Shown: positions 1 through 8,078, counted from the first letter of the stretch. The stretch: DNA of 38,722 nucleotides from Acidimicrobiaceae bacterium (GCA_003161575.1 PMOE01000009.1:577-39298); one strand, 5' to 3'. A program made the numbers and translations. The notes: generated by a model not told the origin, from the sequence alone.

Positions 1-2
1 AT

Positions 3-152
3 TTCGAGCCTCCGGATGGCACCTGGTCCGGGCTCGGGGACGCCATCCGAGGCGGCGATGGCGATGTCCTCGTCTTCCGAGTTGACCCCACGACCGCGTT
101 CGGGTTTGGAAAGGGGCAGCCGTTCAGCCAAACTCGGTGGGGATTCACCTGA
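3..152 (+). CDS. Pyridoxamine 5'-phosphate oxidase-family protein, 3' end only
   Basis: Only the last 49 codons are inside the window, and the gene enters from the left edge in frame 3. The visible residues include GDGDVLVFRVDPTTAFGFGK and end in QTRWGF. A beta-strand R-V-x-P motif, an FGFGKG turn and a terminal QTRW(x)F is what I expect at the C-terminus of split-barrel flavin/F420 pyridoxamine-oxidase-like enzymes. The stop is TGA at 150-152. The family call rests on this short tail alone, so the cofactor and substrate cannot be stated. No gene follows until the GntR regulator at 344. Confidence 0.6.
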   Translation, partial: FEPPDGTWSGLGDAIRGGDGDVLVFRVDPTTAFGFGKGQPFSQTRWGFT

Positions 153-314
153 GTATTTAAAGCACCGCATCGCCGGCTGTCCAAGCCCGAGATACACGAT
201 GGATCACACGTGTATTAGGTGATAGGTGACACCGAACACTTGCAAGCACCCGCGCTGCCGCGACCTTGGACGTACTGGCGGCGGGCGCCACAAAGTGCCC
301 GATCCCCTTCCAAC

Positions 315-334
315 TGTACTAAACATATAGTACA
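315..334. promoter_or_regulatory. Inverted-repeat operator in front of the GntR-ABC operon
   Basis: A perfect 7-bp inverted repeat, TGTACTA-AACATA-TAGTACA, lies 9 bp before the GntR start codon. YtrA-subfamily GntR proteins usually bind palindromes in their own promoters, so this is the likely autoregulatory operator (inference). TACAAT at 331-336 could be a -10 box, which would put the transcript start close to the ATG at 344. No good -35 is visible. Confidence 0.55.
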
Positions 335-343
335 ATAGGACAG

Positions 344-748
344 ATGGGGAACGAGCCGCTGCTCCGGTTCCGGTTGGACCGGCACTCGGGCCTCCCCGTG
401 TACAGGCAGCTGGTGGACCAAGTCCGCCAGGCCTTACGCCTAGGCATCCTGCACCCCGGTGACCAACTCCCGTCGGTCCGCGACGTGGTCGAGCAGGTCG
501 CCATCAATCCGAACACCGTGCACCGGGCATACCGCGAGCTCGAACATCAGGGGCTCGTCGAGGGGCAGGCCGGCCGGGGCACGTTCGTCCGCCGGTCGTT
601 GCCCGGTCTTACCAAGCAGCACGACGCCCTGCAACGGCGACTGACGGCCTGGCTCGCCAGCGCCCATGCCGCGGGGCTCGACGACGAGGCGATCGAGGCG
701 ATGGTCGCTCGGGCGAAGGAGTCAGCAGAGAGGGAGGAGCGCTCATGA
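344..748 (+). CDS. GntR-family regulator, YtrA subfamily
   Basis: This 134-aa DNA-binding repressor has an N-terminal winged HTH (about residues 12-78). It shows the GntR signature: SGLPVYRQLVDQVRQAL, then GDQLPSVRDV, then NPNTVHRAYRELEHQGLVE and GRGTFV. The C-terminal part is short (about 45 residues) and lacks a large FadR or UTRA effector domain. That is typical of the YtrA group, which sits beside ABC transporter genes. The start ATG follows AGGA with short spacing. Its last codons overlap the next gene by 4 bp (ATGA), so it is co-transcribed with the transporter. It probably represses this operon through the inverted repeat just upstream; the inducing ligand is unknown. Confidence 0.9.
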   Translation: MGNEPLLRFRLDRHSGLPVYRQLVDQVRQALRLGILHPGDQLPSVRDVVEQVAINPNTVHRAYRELEHQGLVEGQAGRGTFVRRSLPGLTKQHDALQRRLTAWLASAHAAGLDDEAIEAMVARAKESAEREERS

Positions 749-1647
749 CCGCAGCCCTGCAAGCAGAGGGCCTCGGGCGTCGGTACCGGACCAAGTGGGG
801 GCTGCGGGATTGCGACCTCACGGTGCCCGAGGGCTCGGTTACCGGGCTCGTGGGGCCCAATGGGGCCGGCAAGACAACACTGCTCCGCATGGCTGCGGGG
901 CTCTCGCGGCCCACCGAGGGGACGGTTTCGATCTTCGGTGAGCCGGTCCGTCCGAACGGGACTGCGCACCTTCAGCGCGTCGGGTACCTCGACCAGCTTC
1001 GCCCCCTGTACAAGGGGTTCAGAGTGGGCGAAATGCTGGCCGTGGGCAGTCACCTGAACACGAAATGGGACGACGCATCGGCCCGCAAGTGGCTCGACGA
1101 GCTCGATATCCCGCTCGACGCTCGAGTGCGCAACCTCTCTGGGGGTCAGCAGGCCCAGGTGGCTCTCGCTGTATGCATGGCCAAGCAGCCCGACCTCCTG
1201 CTGCTCGACGAGCCGGTGGCCAGCCTGGACCCATTGGCCCGCACAAGGCTCCTGCAAGCACTGATGGGACTGGTGGCAGAACGGGGCACCACGGTGCTCC
1301 TGTCGTCGCACATCATCAGCGAGCTCGAGCCCGTGTGCGACTACTTGATCATCCTCTCCTCCTCGCGGGTCCAGCTGGCCGCGAAGACCGACGATCTCCT
1401 GGCGGAGCACAGGTTGCTCGTGGGGCCGGCGAGCGAGGCGGTCCCGAGTGAGGCACAAGTGATCGCCACAACTCGGACCCCCCGCCAGACGACGCTCCTC
1501 GTCCGGGGGAGCCTCCCAGCGCCCGGGCCCGGTTGGCAGCATCTCCAACCCAGCCTCGACGAGGTCGTTGTCGCCTACTTGTCTAATCCCGACGCCCAGA
1601 GCGTCGAGGAGGTGGCCCCGGCCAACTCGAGCGACGGTGCGCCATGA
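745..1647 (+). CDS. ABC transporter ATP-binding protein
   Basis: This 300-aa nucleotide-binding subunit energises the permease encoded next. Walker A GPNGAGKTT is at residues 37-45, a complete LSGGQ signature at 131-135, Walker B LLLLDEP at 151-157, and the switch histidine in SSH at about 189. About 90 residues follow the ATPase core, as in drug- or lantibiotic-type ABC-2 ATPases. It overlaps the GntR gene by 4 bp and the permease by 4 bp, which indicates tight translational coupling. YtrA-linked systems often respond to cell-wall-active compounds, but no substrate can be read from this sequence. Confidence 0.92.
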   Translation: MTAALQAEGLGRRYRTKWGLRDCDLTVPEGSVTGLVGPNGAGKTTLLRMAAGLSRPTEGTVSIFGEPVRPNGTAHLQRVGYLDQLRPLYKGFRVGEMLAVGSHLNTKWDDASARKWLDELDIPLDARVRNLSGGQQAQVALAVCMAKQPDLLLLDEPVASLDPLARTRLLQALMGLVAERGTTVLLSSHIISELEPVCDYLIILSSSRVQLAAKTDDLLAEHRLLVGPASEAVPSEAQVIATTRTPRQTTLLVRGSLPAPGPGWQHLQPSLDEVVVAYLSNPDAQSVEEVAPANSSDGAP

Positions 1648-2627
1648 CCTGGCTCACCTGGCGTCAGCACAGGGTCCTCTTCGCCATCAGTGCGGGCGTC
1701 ATCTTCGCGGTGATTGCCTGGATGGTCGTCGTTTACCATGACTACACCGTGGCCACCCATGCCTTGGCGAGATGCCCGACGAACACCCACCGATGGGGCG
1801 TCAACTGCAACAACCTCTTCGGCACCGCCCTCCATGTGGAGGACCAGGCGGGGGTCATCAGGGTGCTGCCTTGGTTCGTGCCTGCCCTCTTGGGCGTGCT
1901 GTTCGGTGCCCCCCTCGTGGCGGCTGAGCTCGAGCGCAACACGGTCATCCTGGCCTTCACTCAGGGAATCTCACGCAGCCGTTGGCTAGTGCTGCGGTGG
2001 GTCGTGGTCGGTACTGGCGTGGTGGCGCTGTCGGCCCTGTTGGCTGCGGTCTCCAACTGGTGGTTCGGTCATGTCGACACCAACGCGAGCGCCGCCTACC
2101 CATCGTTGTTTTCTCCGACGGTGACCCGCATCCAGCCGGGGTTCTTCGACGTCACGGGCATCGTTCCTGTCGCCTATACGTTCTTCGCCTTTGCTCTGGG
2201 TACCGCGCTGGGTGCGTTCTTTCGCAAGGTGTTCTGGGGCGGCTTGGTGACGGTAGTGGTCTTCATCGCGACGCGCGTGAGCTTCGAGCATTGGGTCCGG
2301 CCCCACATTCTGGTGGCCAACTTCCGCACCGGGACCGCTCTCTATTCACCGGGTTCAGGGTCGTGGATCATCGGCTTCGGGTACCGACACATCCCCGGGA
2401 GCCACCTCCCGTCGTCGGCGGCCTACGTCAACAACAGCATCAACGACTGCTTGCGACCGAACGAATCGCCGTCGTGCCTGGCGTCGCACGGCATCCAATT
2501 CGGTGAGTTCTACCAACCGGCGAGCCACTACTGGGCCTTGCAATGGGGCGAGGCTGCCGCCTACGTCGCAGCGGCCGCGGCTCTCTTCGGTCTGACCGTG
2601 TGGGCGGTCCGGCGGTGGCGGGCCTGA
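1644..2627 (+). CDS. ABC-2-type transporter permease
   Basis: This 327-aa integral membrane protein starts with MTWLTWRQHR, a common opening in actinobacterial permeases encoded next to YtrA-type regulators. I count about six hydrophobic segments: near residues 12-30, 70-92, 115-140, 168-190, 192-212 and 300-320. A large extracytoplasmic loop between the last two contains two cysteines (about 270-280) that could pair. It is the third gene of the GntR-ATPase-permease operon and overlaps the ATPase gene by 4 bp. It should form the membrane channel of a two-subunit exporter. The substrate is unknown. Confidence 0.85.
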   Translation: MTWLTWRQHRVLFAISAGVIFAVIAWMVVVYHDYTVATHALARCPTNTHRWGVNCNNLFGTALHVEDQAGVIRVLPWFVPALLGVLFGAPLVAAELERNTVILAFTQGISRSRWLVLRWVVVGTGVVALSALLAAVSNWWFGHVDTNASAAYPSLFSPTVTRIQPGFFDVTGIVPVAYTFFAFALGTALGAFFRKVFWGGLVTVVVFIATRVSFEHWVRPHILVANFRTGTALYSPGSGSWIIGFGYRHIPGSHLPSSAAYVNNSINDCLRPNESPSCLASHGIQFGEFYQPASHYWALQWGEAAAYVAAAAALFGLTVWAVRRWRA

Positions 2628-2794
2628 CTCGGACACGCCCGTGTGGTCAGCCATTCTTGAGGTGAACCCGCTGGCAACACCGACCCGGGGCATCCCCTAC
2701 CAAGCGGTCGTCGGCCCTGAATACGCGTCCCCGGCCGGGCTCCTTCCTCTGGGTCTCCCCCAGAATGAGGTGTCCACGAGAGCGGGTCAACTCC

Positions 2795-2815
2795 ATACCG
2801 GGACCCGGTCGGTAT
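2795..2815. terminator. Hairpin downstream of the GntR-ABC operon
   Basis: ATACCG at 2795-2800 pairs with CGGTAT at 2810-2815. Nested inside is a second possible pairing, ACCGGG-A-CCCGGT (2797-2809). It lies about 170 bp after the permease stop and before the next promoter, and has no T-tract. It may be a terminator, or two alternative stems competing with each other. Confidence 0.3.
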
Positions 2816-2839
2816 CGGCACATTGCGGTCAGGTTGGCC

Positions 2840-2887
2840 TGTCAAGGTCTACTTGACACCCAGGGGATTGTCAGGGTAGCCTTGACA
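2840..2887 (+). promoter_or_regulatory. Tandem palindromic operators and leaderless promoter of the HTH gene
   Basis: There are two copies of the same 19-bp design, 29 bp apart. One is TGTCAAG-GTCTA-CTTGACA (2840-2858, perfect); the other is TGTCAGG-GTAGC-CTTGACA (2869-2887, one mismatch). The first copy contains a consensus -35 TTGACA (2853-2858). TAGCCT (2877-2882, TAnnnT) lies 18 bp further on, inside the second copy, and fits a -10. Transcription would then begin around the ATG at 2889, giving a leaderless mRNA. A lone half-site TGTCAAG occurs at 3278-3284, just after the gene. Confidence 0.6.
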
Positions 2888-2888
2888 G

Positions 2889-3260
2889 ATGACGAATGTT
2901 GAGACTAACAAGCCGCGCAAGGTTCCGTCTTTGATGACCGCGACATGGGAGGTGGCGACCACGGACGCTGATCCGCTAGCCGCACTAGGCGCTTCGCGTG
3001 GCCTTGTCGGTCTGCTCTCTACGTGGGAGGCCCAGCTCGTCGGCGAGGCCATTGCCGCCGGCGCAACGTGGGAGGTCATCGGTGGAAGGGTCGGTGTGAG
3101 CCGGCAGGCAGCATGGGAGCGCTTCCACGGTGACGTGCATGAGTTTCGGAGCCGCGTGAAGAGTGACATACGCGAGCTTCGCAATCGGCATCGCGAGGAA
3201 GTGCTCGAGTTCCGGAACTCGGTCAAAAGCCAGGCAAGAAAGATGCGTCCCAGCCACTGA
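2889..3260 (+). CDS. Small helix-turn-helix protein, probably autoregulatory
   Basis: This 123-aa protein has an HTH near residues 52-80: EAIAAGATWEVIGGRVGVSR followed by QAAWERFH. The 'G-A-(S/T)-W-x-x-I-G-x-x-x-G-V-S-R-Q-A-A' pattern recurs in small actinobacterial HTH proteins. The C-terminal third is highly charged (R/E/K heptad-like, about 80-120) and may form a coiled coil for dimerisation. No ribosome site precedes the ATG, but the promoter elements place the transcript start at the ATG itself. Two identical-design palindromes sit directly upstream, so self-repression by this protein is the simplest reading. It stands alone, and its targets beyond itself are unknown. Confidence 0.7.
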   Translation: MTNVETNKPRKVPSLMTATWEVATTDADPLAALGASRGLVGLLSTWEAQLVGEAIAAGATWEVIGGRVGVSRQAAWERFHGDVHEFRSRVKSDIRELRNRHREEVLEFRNSVKSQARKMRPSH

Positions 3261-3389
3261 CCCGGTCGCTGCAGGATTGTCAAGTGCAGAAATGACGGAC
3301 CGACCTCGAGTGCCATTTAGCCACAGTCAACGTCCGACCCTGTGCCGGTACGGGGGCACCCCATCACGTCGGCTGGATAGGGTCACGCC

Positions 3390-3830
3390 ATGAGCCTGCA
3401 ACAGTCCCTGGCCGACATCAGCCTCAAGGCCATGAACAAGACCCACCGCATGATCCTCCGCCTGAGCGGGGAACGGATCTTGAGTTCCCCTTTCGGTATG
3501 CCCGCCGTCGAGCTACACACCGTGGGACGTAAGTCGGGCCGTCCCCGTTCGACCATGCTCGCTGCGCCGGTTGTCGACGATGATCGGGTCGTGTTGGTGG
3601 CCTCCAAGGGCGGAGATGACCGGGACCCCGATTGGTACGGGAACCTGGTGGCCCATTCGGAGATCGAGCTGACCATGAGCGGCAAGCGCCGACCCATGCG
3701 GGCCCGCCCGGCGACGACTGAGGAAAAGGACGAGCTGTGGCCGCGAGTGGTGGCGGCCTATAAGGGTTACGGCGGTTACCAGCGCCGCACCGAGCGTGAC
3801 ATTCCGCTGGTCATCTGCGAACCGCGTTGA
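3390..3830 (+). CDS. Deazaflavin (F420)-dependent nitroreductase family protein (Ddn-like)
   Basis: This 146-aa split beta-barrel protein belongs to the family named after mycobacterial Ddn. Landmarks include VELHTVGRKSGRPRSTML (about 31-51), the VLVASKGGDDRDPDWYGNLV stretch (about 69-88), where the family binds the deazaflavin cofactor, and a C-terminal WPRVVAAYKGYGGYQRRTER followed by DIPLV. Length and motif order fit the complete family. Members reduce enones or nitroaromatics with F420H2, but the substrate of this one cannot be inferred. It is monocistronic, tail-to-tail with the DHFR-like pseudogene 53 bp away. Confidence 0.85.
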   Translation: MSLQQSLADISLKAMNKTHRMILRLSGERILSSPFGMPAVELHTVGRKSGRPRSTMLAAPVVDDDRVVLVASKGGDDRDPDWYGNLVAHSEIELTMSGKRRPMRARPATTEEKDELWPRVVAAYKGYGGYQRRTERDIPLVICEPR

Positions 3831-3883
3831 CCTCGGCTGCCAGCGCCTCAGTACCGACAGGGGCACCCCGAAGTGATCGAAGG

Positions 3884-4475
3884 TCAGGCACTCAGCTCAT
3901 AGCTGAGGTGGGTTGCCGTCGATGTAACTCTCACGTTCTTCTGAACGAGCTGCTGATGTACTGCACCGCCAAAGAGCGGGGTACCCGATCCGAGTAGAAC
4001 AGGCGCAAGGTGTATTCGAAGCTCGTCGACCAAACGGGCATCAACGCACTGACGAATGACATCGCCACCACCCATGACGACCACATCCCCCAGACCTGCA
4101 GCAGCACCTGCCTGCTCGATTGCTGACTCGATTCCATCGATGAATGTGGAGTCATCTGACAACCGGATGGATCTCGGTACAGAATGAGTGACTACGAAGC
4201 ATGGGGGGCGCAGCAGCCAGGTCGGCTCCGTAGCCGAGCGTTTCGCTCCAGCCATTTGGACCGTCAACAAAGTCAAACAGGCGACGACCCATGACCACGG
4301 CGCCGGTCGCGTGAGTCGCCTCTCGCAGTACCTGTGCGTCGCCATCGTCGTTGGAGTTCATCGCCCAGAAGTGAAGAGGCTCACCACCAATGCCCAGTCC
4401 GTGAGCGAGGTCAGGATCGGGCCCCGTTACGAATCCATCGATCGACATAGAAATTTCAGCGACCGCCTTCGTCAT
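3884..4475 (-). pseudogene. Dihydrofolate reductase-like (RibD C-terminal) protein, frameshifted
   Basis: Two overlapping minus-strand frames together make one family protein. The first half (from ATG at 4475, after a good GAGGAGAA ribosome site) carries the family's ISMSIDGFVTGPD opening and GAVVMGRRLFDFVDGPNGW. The second half carries FVVTHSVPRSIRL, DVVVMGGGDVIRQ and the LHLAPVLLGSGTPLF-type ending (here IHLAPVLLGSGTPLFGG). The frames join at a run of six G (4203-4208 on the plus strand). Removing one base restores a protein of about 195 aa, the usual length. Either the gene is inactivated or this is a homopolymer sequencing error; I cannot tell which. Confidence 0.75.
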
Positions 4476-4683
4476 GAGTTCTCCTCGTTCGTCGTCGCAA
4501 TTGGGACGATTCTGTCATCTGAGTTTCATCGGGCATCCCAGACATGCCTGCTTGAGGTAGGGGACGACAACGGTGTGCCGCACTCCTGGTGGACGGGAGC
4601 ACCTTGACCTCCGCTGAGAAGTCGGTATTCGGGACACTCATAACTACACGGAATCCTCTGAATCCCAAGTCGCCCTCGTCATT

Positions 4684-5853
4684 TCATGCGGGATGTTGGC
4701 TATCGGATTGATTACTCGGGGCGCCACCCATCATCCGCAACATGGGCATGCCGCCAGTTCGAACAAACTGGTAGATGAGGCCGGCAGCGACTAGAAGCGC
4801 CACGATGTTGAGGACCGTTGTGTAGTTCCATTGAACAGTTATTTCACCCACCTTGGCGTCCCGCACCGTTGGCACAAGACCGAGCAGGCTGAAAAGGATC
4901 TCGACGATGTACCCGGCGATGACCATCGTCACATAGAAGCTGCCGAGTATGAACAGCATCATTCGGGTGCCGTAGTACTTCTTGTAGATGATCAAGATCG
5001 GGAGGATGATCAGGTCCGCAAAGATAAAGCTGATCACACCGCCAAAGCTGATGCCGCCATTCCAGAGCACTCCGGCCAGTGGAACGTTCCCGATCGAGCA
5101 GACGAAACTGAGCAAGCTCACGATCGGCCCGATCAGAGGTCCCCAGATCTTCGACAGCAGCGGATGGTCAACTGCGAAGAAGTGCTGCCAGAAAGTGTCC
5201 GGCACCCAGGCGGCGATCGCTCCGGCGATCAAGAGCCCCACAACGACGTCTCGAATGACGGCCGCCCACTCCATGATGAAGATATGAGAGATCGAAGTGA
5301 GGGCTTGCCTGGAACGGAGCCGATGCCACAGCGAGCCCTCCTCAGCAATAGACATGTCCATTGCGGCATGGCCTTCCATCGATCCCGCTAGTCCCTTGTT
5401 TGCCTGGGTCCGGGCGGCGTCGATGAGCCGCTGGCGCAGGAGGAGGCGGAACACCAGTGCGATGAGCACGATCATGATCGGCCCACCGACAAATTCTGCC
5501 GCCGTGAACTGCCATCCGATCAGGACGGCCAAGATGACCCCAAGTTCGACCACCAGGTTGGTCGAAGCGATTTCGAAGGCCATGGCAGCGGTGAAGCTGG
5601 CTCCCTTTTGGAACAGAGCACGTGCCAGTGCAACCGCTGCGTAGGAGCACGAGGACGATGCCGCCCCAAACCCGGTGGCGATCGCCAACGTTCGCGGGCG
5701 GTCATCCCCCAGTCGCCTGACGATCGTGCTCCGTCGGATGACCGCCTGGACAATCGCTGAGAGAACGAACCCGAAAATCAAGGCCCAGAGGATCTGCCAG
5801 GTCATCGAGCCACTCGTCGTCAGGGCGTGTCCGAGAGCGTGGAGTACTTTCAC
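4684..5853 (-). CDS. Permease of the YraQ/ArsP (DUF318) family
   Basis: This 389-aa membrane protein has two related halves. Each holds the family's Cys-Ser motif: SSSCSYAAVALA with Cys69 and FVCSIGNVPLAG with Cys252. The halves are joined by a cytoplasmic loop (about 138-190) containing GHAAMDMS, a Met/His-containing stretch that suggests soft-metal handling (inference). About eight to ten hydrophobic segments are visible. The GTG start at 5853 follows GGAG. It lies 34 bp after the CsoR gene on the same strand and is most likely in its operon. Family members include the organoarsenical exporter ArsP; with a CsoR partner, metal efflux is a reasonable guess, but the substrate is unproven. Confidence 0.82.
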   Translation of the reverse strand: MKVLHALGHALTTSGSMTWQILWALIFGFVLSAIVQAVIRRSTIVRRLGDDRPRTLAIATGFGAASSSCSYAAVALARALFQKGASFTAAMAFEIASTNLVVELGVILAVLIGWQFTAAEFVGGPIMIVLIALVFRLLLRQRLIDAARTQANKGLAGSMEGHAAMDMSIAEEGSLWHRLRSRQALTSISHIFIMEWAAVIRDVVVGLLIAGAIAAWVPDTFWQHFFAVDHPLLSKIWGPLIGPIVSLLSFVCSIGNVPLAGVLWNGGISFGGVISFIFADLIILPILIIYKKYYGTRMMLFILGSFYVTMVIAGYIVEILFSLLGLVPTVRDAKVGEITVQWNYTTVLNIVALLVAAGLIYQFVRTGGMPMLRMMGGAPSNQSDSQHPA

Positions 5854-5887
5854 GGCTCAACTCCACTGGGACTTGAGCAGTTCCCGT

Positions 5888-6172
5888 TCACGACCGCACT
5901 AGCCGGCCGATGGCCGCTGATGCTTCCGCGATCTTCGCCGTCGATTCGTCTCCGCCACTGCTGACGGCGTCAGCGACGCAATGGGCCAAGTGGTCGTTAA
6001 GCAGCTCGAGGGCGACCGACTGGAGAGCTTTATTCACAGCCGAGATCTGCTCAAGGATGTTGATGCAGTACTTGTCCTCATCGACCATGCGCTGAAGGCC
6101 ACGCACCTGACCCTCGATGCGCCGAAGTCGCCTTTGGACTGCCGCTTTGTTGTCGCCATAGCCCGGTTTCAA
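5888..6172 (-). CDS. csoR: CsoR-family metal-sensing repressor
   Basis: This is a 94-aa all-helical repressor. I chose the TTG at 6172 because GGGAGG sits 5 bp upstream and because a longer reading from 6253 would run through the operator. The core is RRLRRIEGQVRGLQRMV, then DKYCINILEQISAVNKAL, then LLNDHLAHCV. The ligand set Y-C ... H-x3-C matches copper-responsive CsoR rather than the nickel (RcnR), formaldehyde (FrmR) or persulfide (CstR) branches. Apo-protein should block the palindrome at 6196-6212, and Cu(I) binding would release it. The permease follows in the same direction, and a DUF6457 gene diverges from it. Confidence 0.88.
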   Translation of the reverse strand: MKPGYGDNKAAVQRRLRRIEGQVRGLQRMVDEDKYCINILEQISAVNKALQSVALELLNDHLAHCVADAVSSGGDESTAKIAEASAAIGRLVRS

Positions 6173-6195
6173 GCTGACCTCCCAGGTTCGTCCTA

Positions 6196-6212
6196 ATACC
6201 CCTATAGGGTAT
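6196..6212. promoter_or_regulatory. CsoR-type operator in a divergent promoter region
   Basis: ATACCC-CTATA-GGGTAT is an inverted repeat with an A/T-rich centre flanked by G/C tracts, the typical form of CsoR/RicR sites. It lies 24 bp before the CsoR start codon on one side and 40 bp before the DUF6457 start on the other. A TATGAT at 6212-6217 could be the rightward -10. A single repressor site could therefore control both directions. Confidence 0.75.
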
Positions 6213-6252
6213 ATGATCCGAGATGAGCTCGCACCATCACGGAGGTCACCCA

Positions 6253-6546
6253 ATGGCAGACCAACTACCCCACGACTCGAACAGGCATTCGATAGCAGAG
6301 TCCAAGGACCTCGACGCTTGGATTACAGAGCTGGCCGCTGAACTCGGTGTCGATTCAACGGCGATCGACCGCGCCTTATTGTTGGAAGTATCTCGGTCGG
6401 CGCATCGGGTGACACGGGCCGCTGCGCCGTTCACCGCATTCCTTGTGGGTATGTCCGCAGGCCAGCAGGGGGGCAGTGCTGAAGCGATGATTCGAGCCGC
6501 CACGACGGCCCTACGACTGATTTCCTCCTATACGCAAGAGGCTTAG
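6253..6546 (+). CDS. DUF6457 family small protein
   Basis: This 97-aa soluble protein has the DUF6457 pattern: DLDAWITELAAELGVD near the start, then LLLEVSRSAHRVTRAAAPFT and AFLVGMSAG. The family is found in actinobacteria, often beside molybdenum-cofactor genes, with no established function. I placed the start at 6253 because GGAGGT lies 6 bp upstream. An in-frame ATG at 6223 would add a His-rich leader (MSSHHHGGHP) but has no ribosome site. It diverges from the CsoR-permease operon across the CsoR operator, so metal-responsive expression is plausible (inference). Confidence 0.72.
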   Translation: MADQLPHDSNRHSIAESKDLDAWITELAAELGVDSTAIDRALLLEVSRSAHRVTRAAAPFTAFLVGMSAGQQGGSAEAMIRAATTALRLISSYTQEA

Positions 6547-6905
6547 TCCCGAGGCTTTGATATATGGGGTCATCCCCACCGTGCCGATTGTACCGGGAGC
6601 TGCGATTAACCGGCTCTAGGTCGTCCTGAAGTGCCGCTGGGTTACGATCAACGGCCGCCGCGCTCCCGGCTGACGGGGATACGCCATCCAGCGGAGTTGT
6701 GTACATCGGATCGGATATCGCATCAATCCGGATCGTTACACGGAGGAGCAGTCGAGCGGTGGATCCCGCGGGACATTGTCATTGTTCGGGGGCAGCGTTG
6801 TCCCGCCGTTCTTACCAAAATTGGGGGGTTGGTAATTGCCGAGAAGGATGGGTGGCCGATCCCCAACTCTTGCGGTCACAGGCGGTTCCGAGAGGCCCGA
6901 AACGG
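6547..6905. other. Gene-free convergent region with two inverted repeats
   Basis: No convincing gene is visible between the convergent DUF6457 and ABC permease genes. Two inverted repeats stand out. GCGGGACA (6768-6775) pairs with TGTCCCGC (6799-6806), and TTACCAA (6812-6818) pairs with TTGGTAA (6829-6835) across a G-rich loop. They lie 70-140 bp past the permease stop and could end its transcript, though neither has a T-tract. Confidence 0.4.
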
Positions 6906-8078
6906 TCACGCGTCCCGGGTTATCATCCGCCAGGCGCCGAGGATCGACCAGCCCACGAGCCACGCGACGATGACGCAAACGGCCACCGTCGTGGACTCCG
7001 GGAGAAGTCCGGCATTCCCACTGCCGCCCGCGGGCCCTCCACCGCCCCCGCCCAGCACCGGGAGCCCGCCCGGCGCCAGGTGGGCCGTGGCCAGGCCAAC
7101 CACCGCGCGCTGCAGGTTCGACAAGTGAGGGATGCGTGCTCTCGACAGGATCGGTGTAAGGACAACCTCGAGAACGATCATCATTATCACCGCCACCGTC
7201 CGCTGACCGATCAGCGATCCCAGGCCCAACGCCACGACAAATCCGATAATCACCTCAAGCTCGATCCACAACCCGCTCTTGATCATCAATGAGGTCGACG
7301 GGTACAGGAACTGGCGGGCGTAGTCCGTGTAGTTCATCTGGGCGATCAGGCTGGCCGCTCTCCTGATCTGTGCCTGAGTGGGTTGCGGAGCATTCAAGGG
7401 CGCCGGCGTTGGACCGGCGTTAGGACCGTTGTTGCACGGGACGTAGTTGACCACCGCGGCGATCGGAGAAGACGGCCCGATCCTGAAGCCGAAGTTGCAG
7501 ATGACCTCGTCAGGATGGTCCGCGGCCCAGCTCTCAAGGCCGGCACGTGACAGGCCCGCGGGCACGTTCACGCCGTTGTAAGAGGAGTGGGTCGGCGCAG
7601 CGAACACGCACACCGCGCAGACGATGGTGAAGCCCACCGCTACCAGGGGCACGATGATGGCGAGCCCCGCGGGGATCCGAGCCAGGTACAACGCCAATCG
7701 AGAGCGGCCCGTCACCACTAGGTGCCGGAACACCCCCTCTGTGAGGTCTGCGGAACCTGCCGTGGCACCCAGCGTGGCCGCCATGATGAAGCCGAAAATG
7801 TACAGCACACCGGAAGTGAGCGAGGTGTAGATGTCATAGCCGCCAGCAGGCCCGTAGGTCTTCGGCGCGAAGGCATGCAGGAGCAGGCGGATCACCAGAA
7901 AGACGGTCGGGATCCCGACGGTCACCAAGATCAGCGCGACCATGAGGCCGCGTCGCTTCCGCAGCTCCTTGAACTTGCTCGCGATCATGCTGAAGGTCGG
8001 TACAGGGGATCGTCGATGGTCGGAGGGCCCGGCAACCGGGGCGAGCGAAGTGGTGCCTACACCGGGAACCGTCGTCAT
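6906..8078 (-). CDS. ABC-2-type transporter permease
   Basis: This 390-aa membrane protein has an N-terminal cytoplasmic stretch ending in SKFKELRKRRGLMVALILVT, the usual start of ABC-2 permeases. About six hydrophobic segments follow (near 45-67, 90-112, 135-165, 285-310, 315-335 and 360-380). A long extracytoplasmic loop (about 166-260) has cysteines near 197 and 219. A glycine/proline-rich stretch with a run of Gly precedes the last helix. It overlaps the ATPase gene by 4 bp (ATGA), making it the last gene of the PadR-HAAS-ATPase-permease operon. The exported substrate is unknown. Confidence 0.85.
   Translation of the reverse strand: MTTVPGVGTTSLAPVAGPSDHRRSPVPTFSMIASKFKELRKRRGLMVALILVTVGIPTVFLVIRLLLHAFAPKTYGPAGGYDIYTSLTSGVLYIFGFIMAATLGATAGSADLTEGVFRHLVVTGRSRLALYLARIPAGLAIIVPLVAVGFTIVCAVCVFAAPTHSSYNGVNVPAGLSRAGLESWAADHPDEVICNFGFRIGPSSPIAAVVNYVPCNNGPNAGPTPAPLNAPQPTQAQIRRAASLIAQMNYTDYARQFLYPSTSLMIKSGLWIELEVIIGFVVALGLGSLIGQRTVAVIMMIVLEVVLTPILSRARIPHLSNLQRAVVGLATAHLAPGGLPVLGGGGGGPAGGSGNAGLLPESTTVAVCVIVAWLVGWSILGAWRMITRDA

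Noticed and set aside
6223..6252. His-rich N-terminus (MSSHHHGGHP) of the DUF6457 protein as a metal site
   Set aside because: No ribosome site precedes this ATG, while GGAGGT fits the ATG at 6253; the upstream sequence is more likely untranslated.
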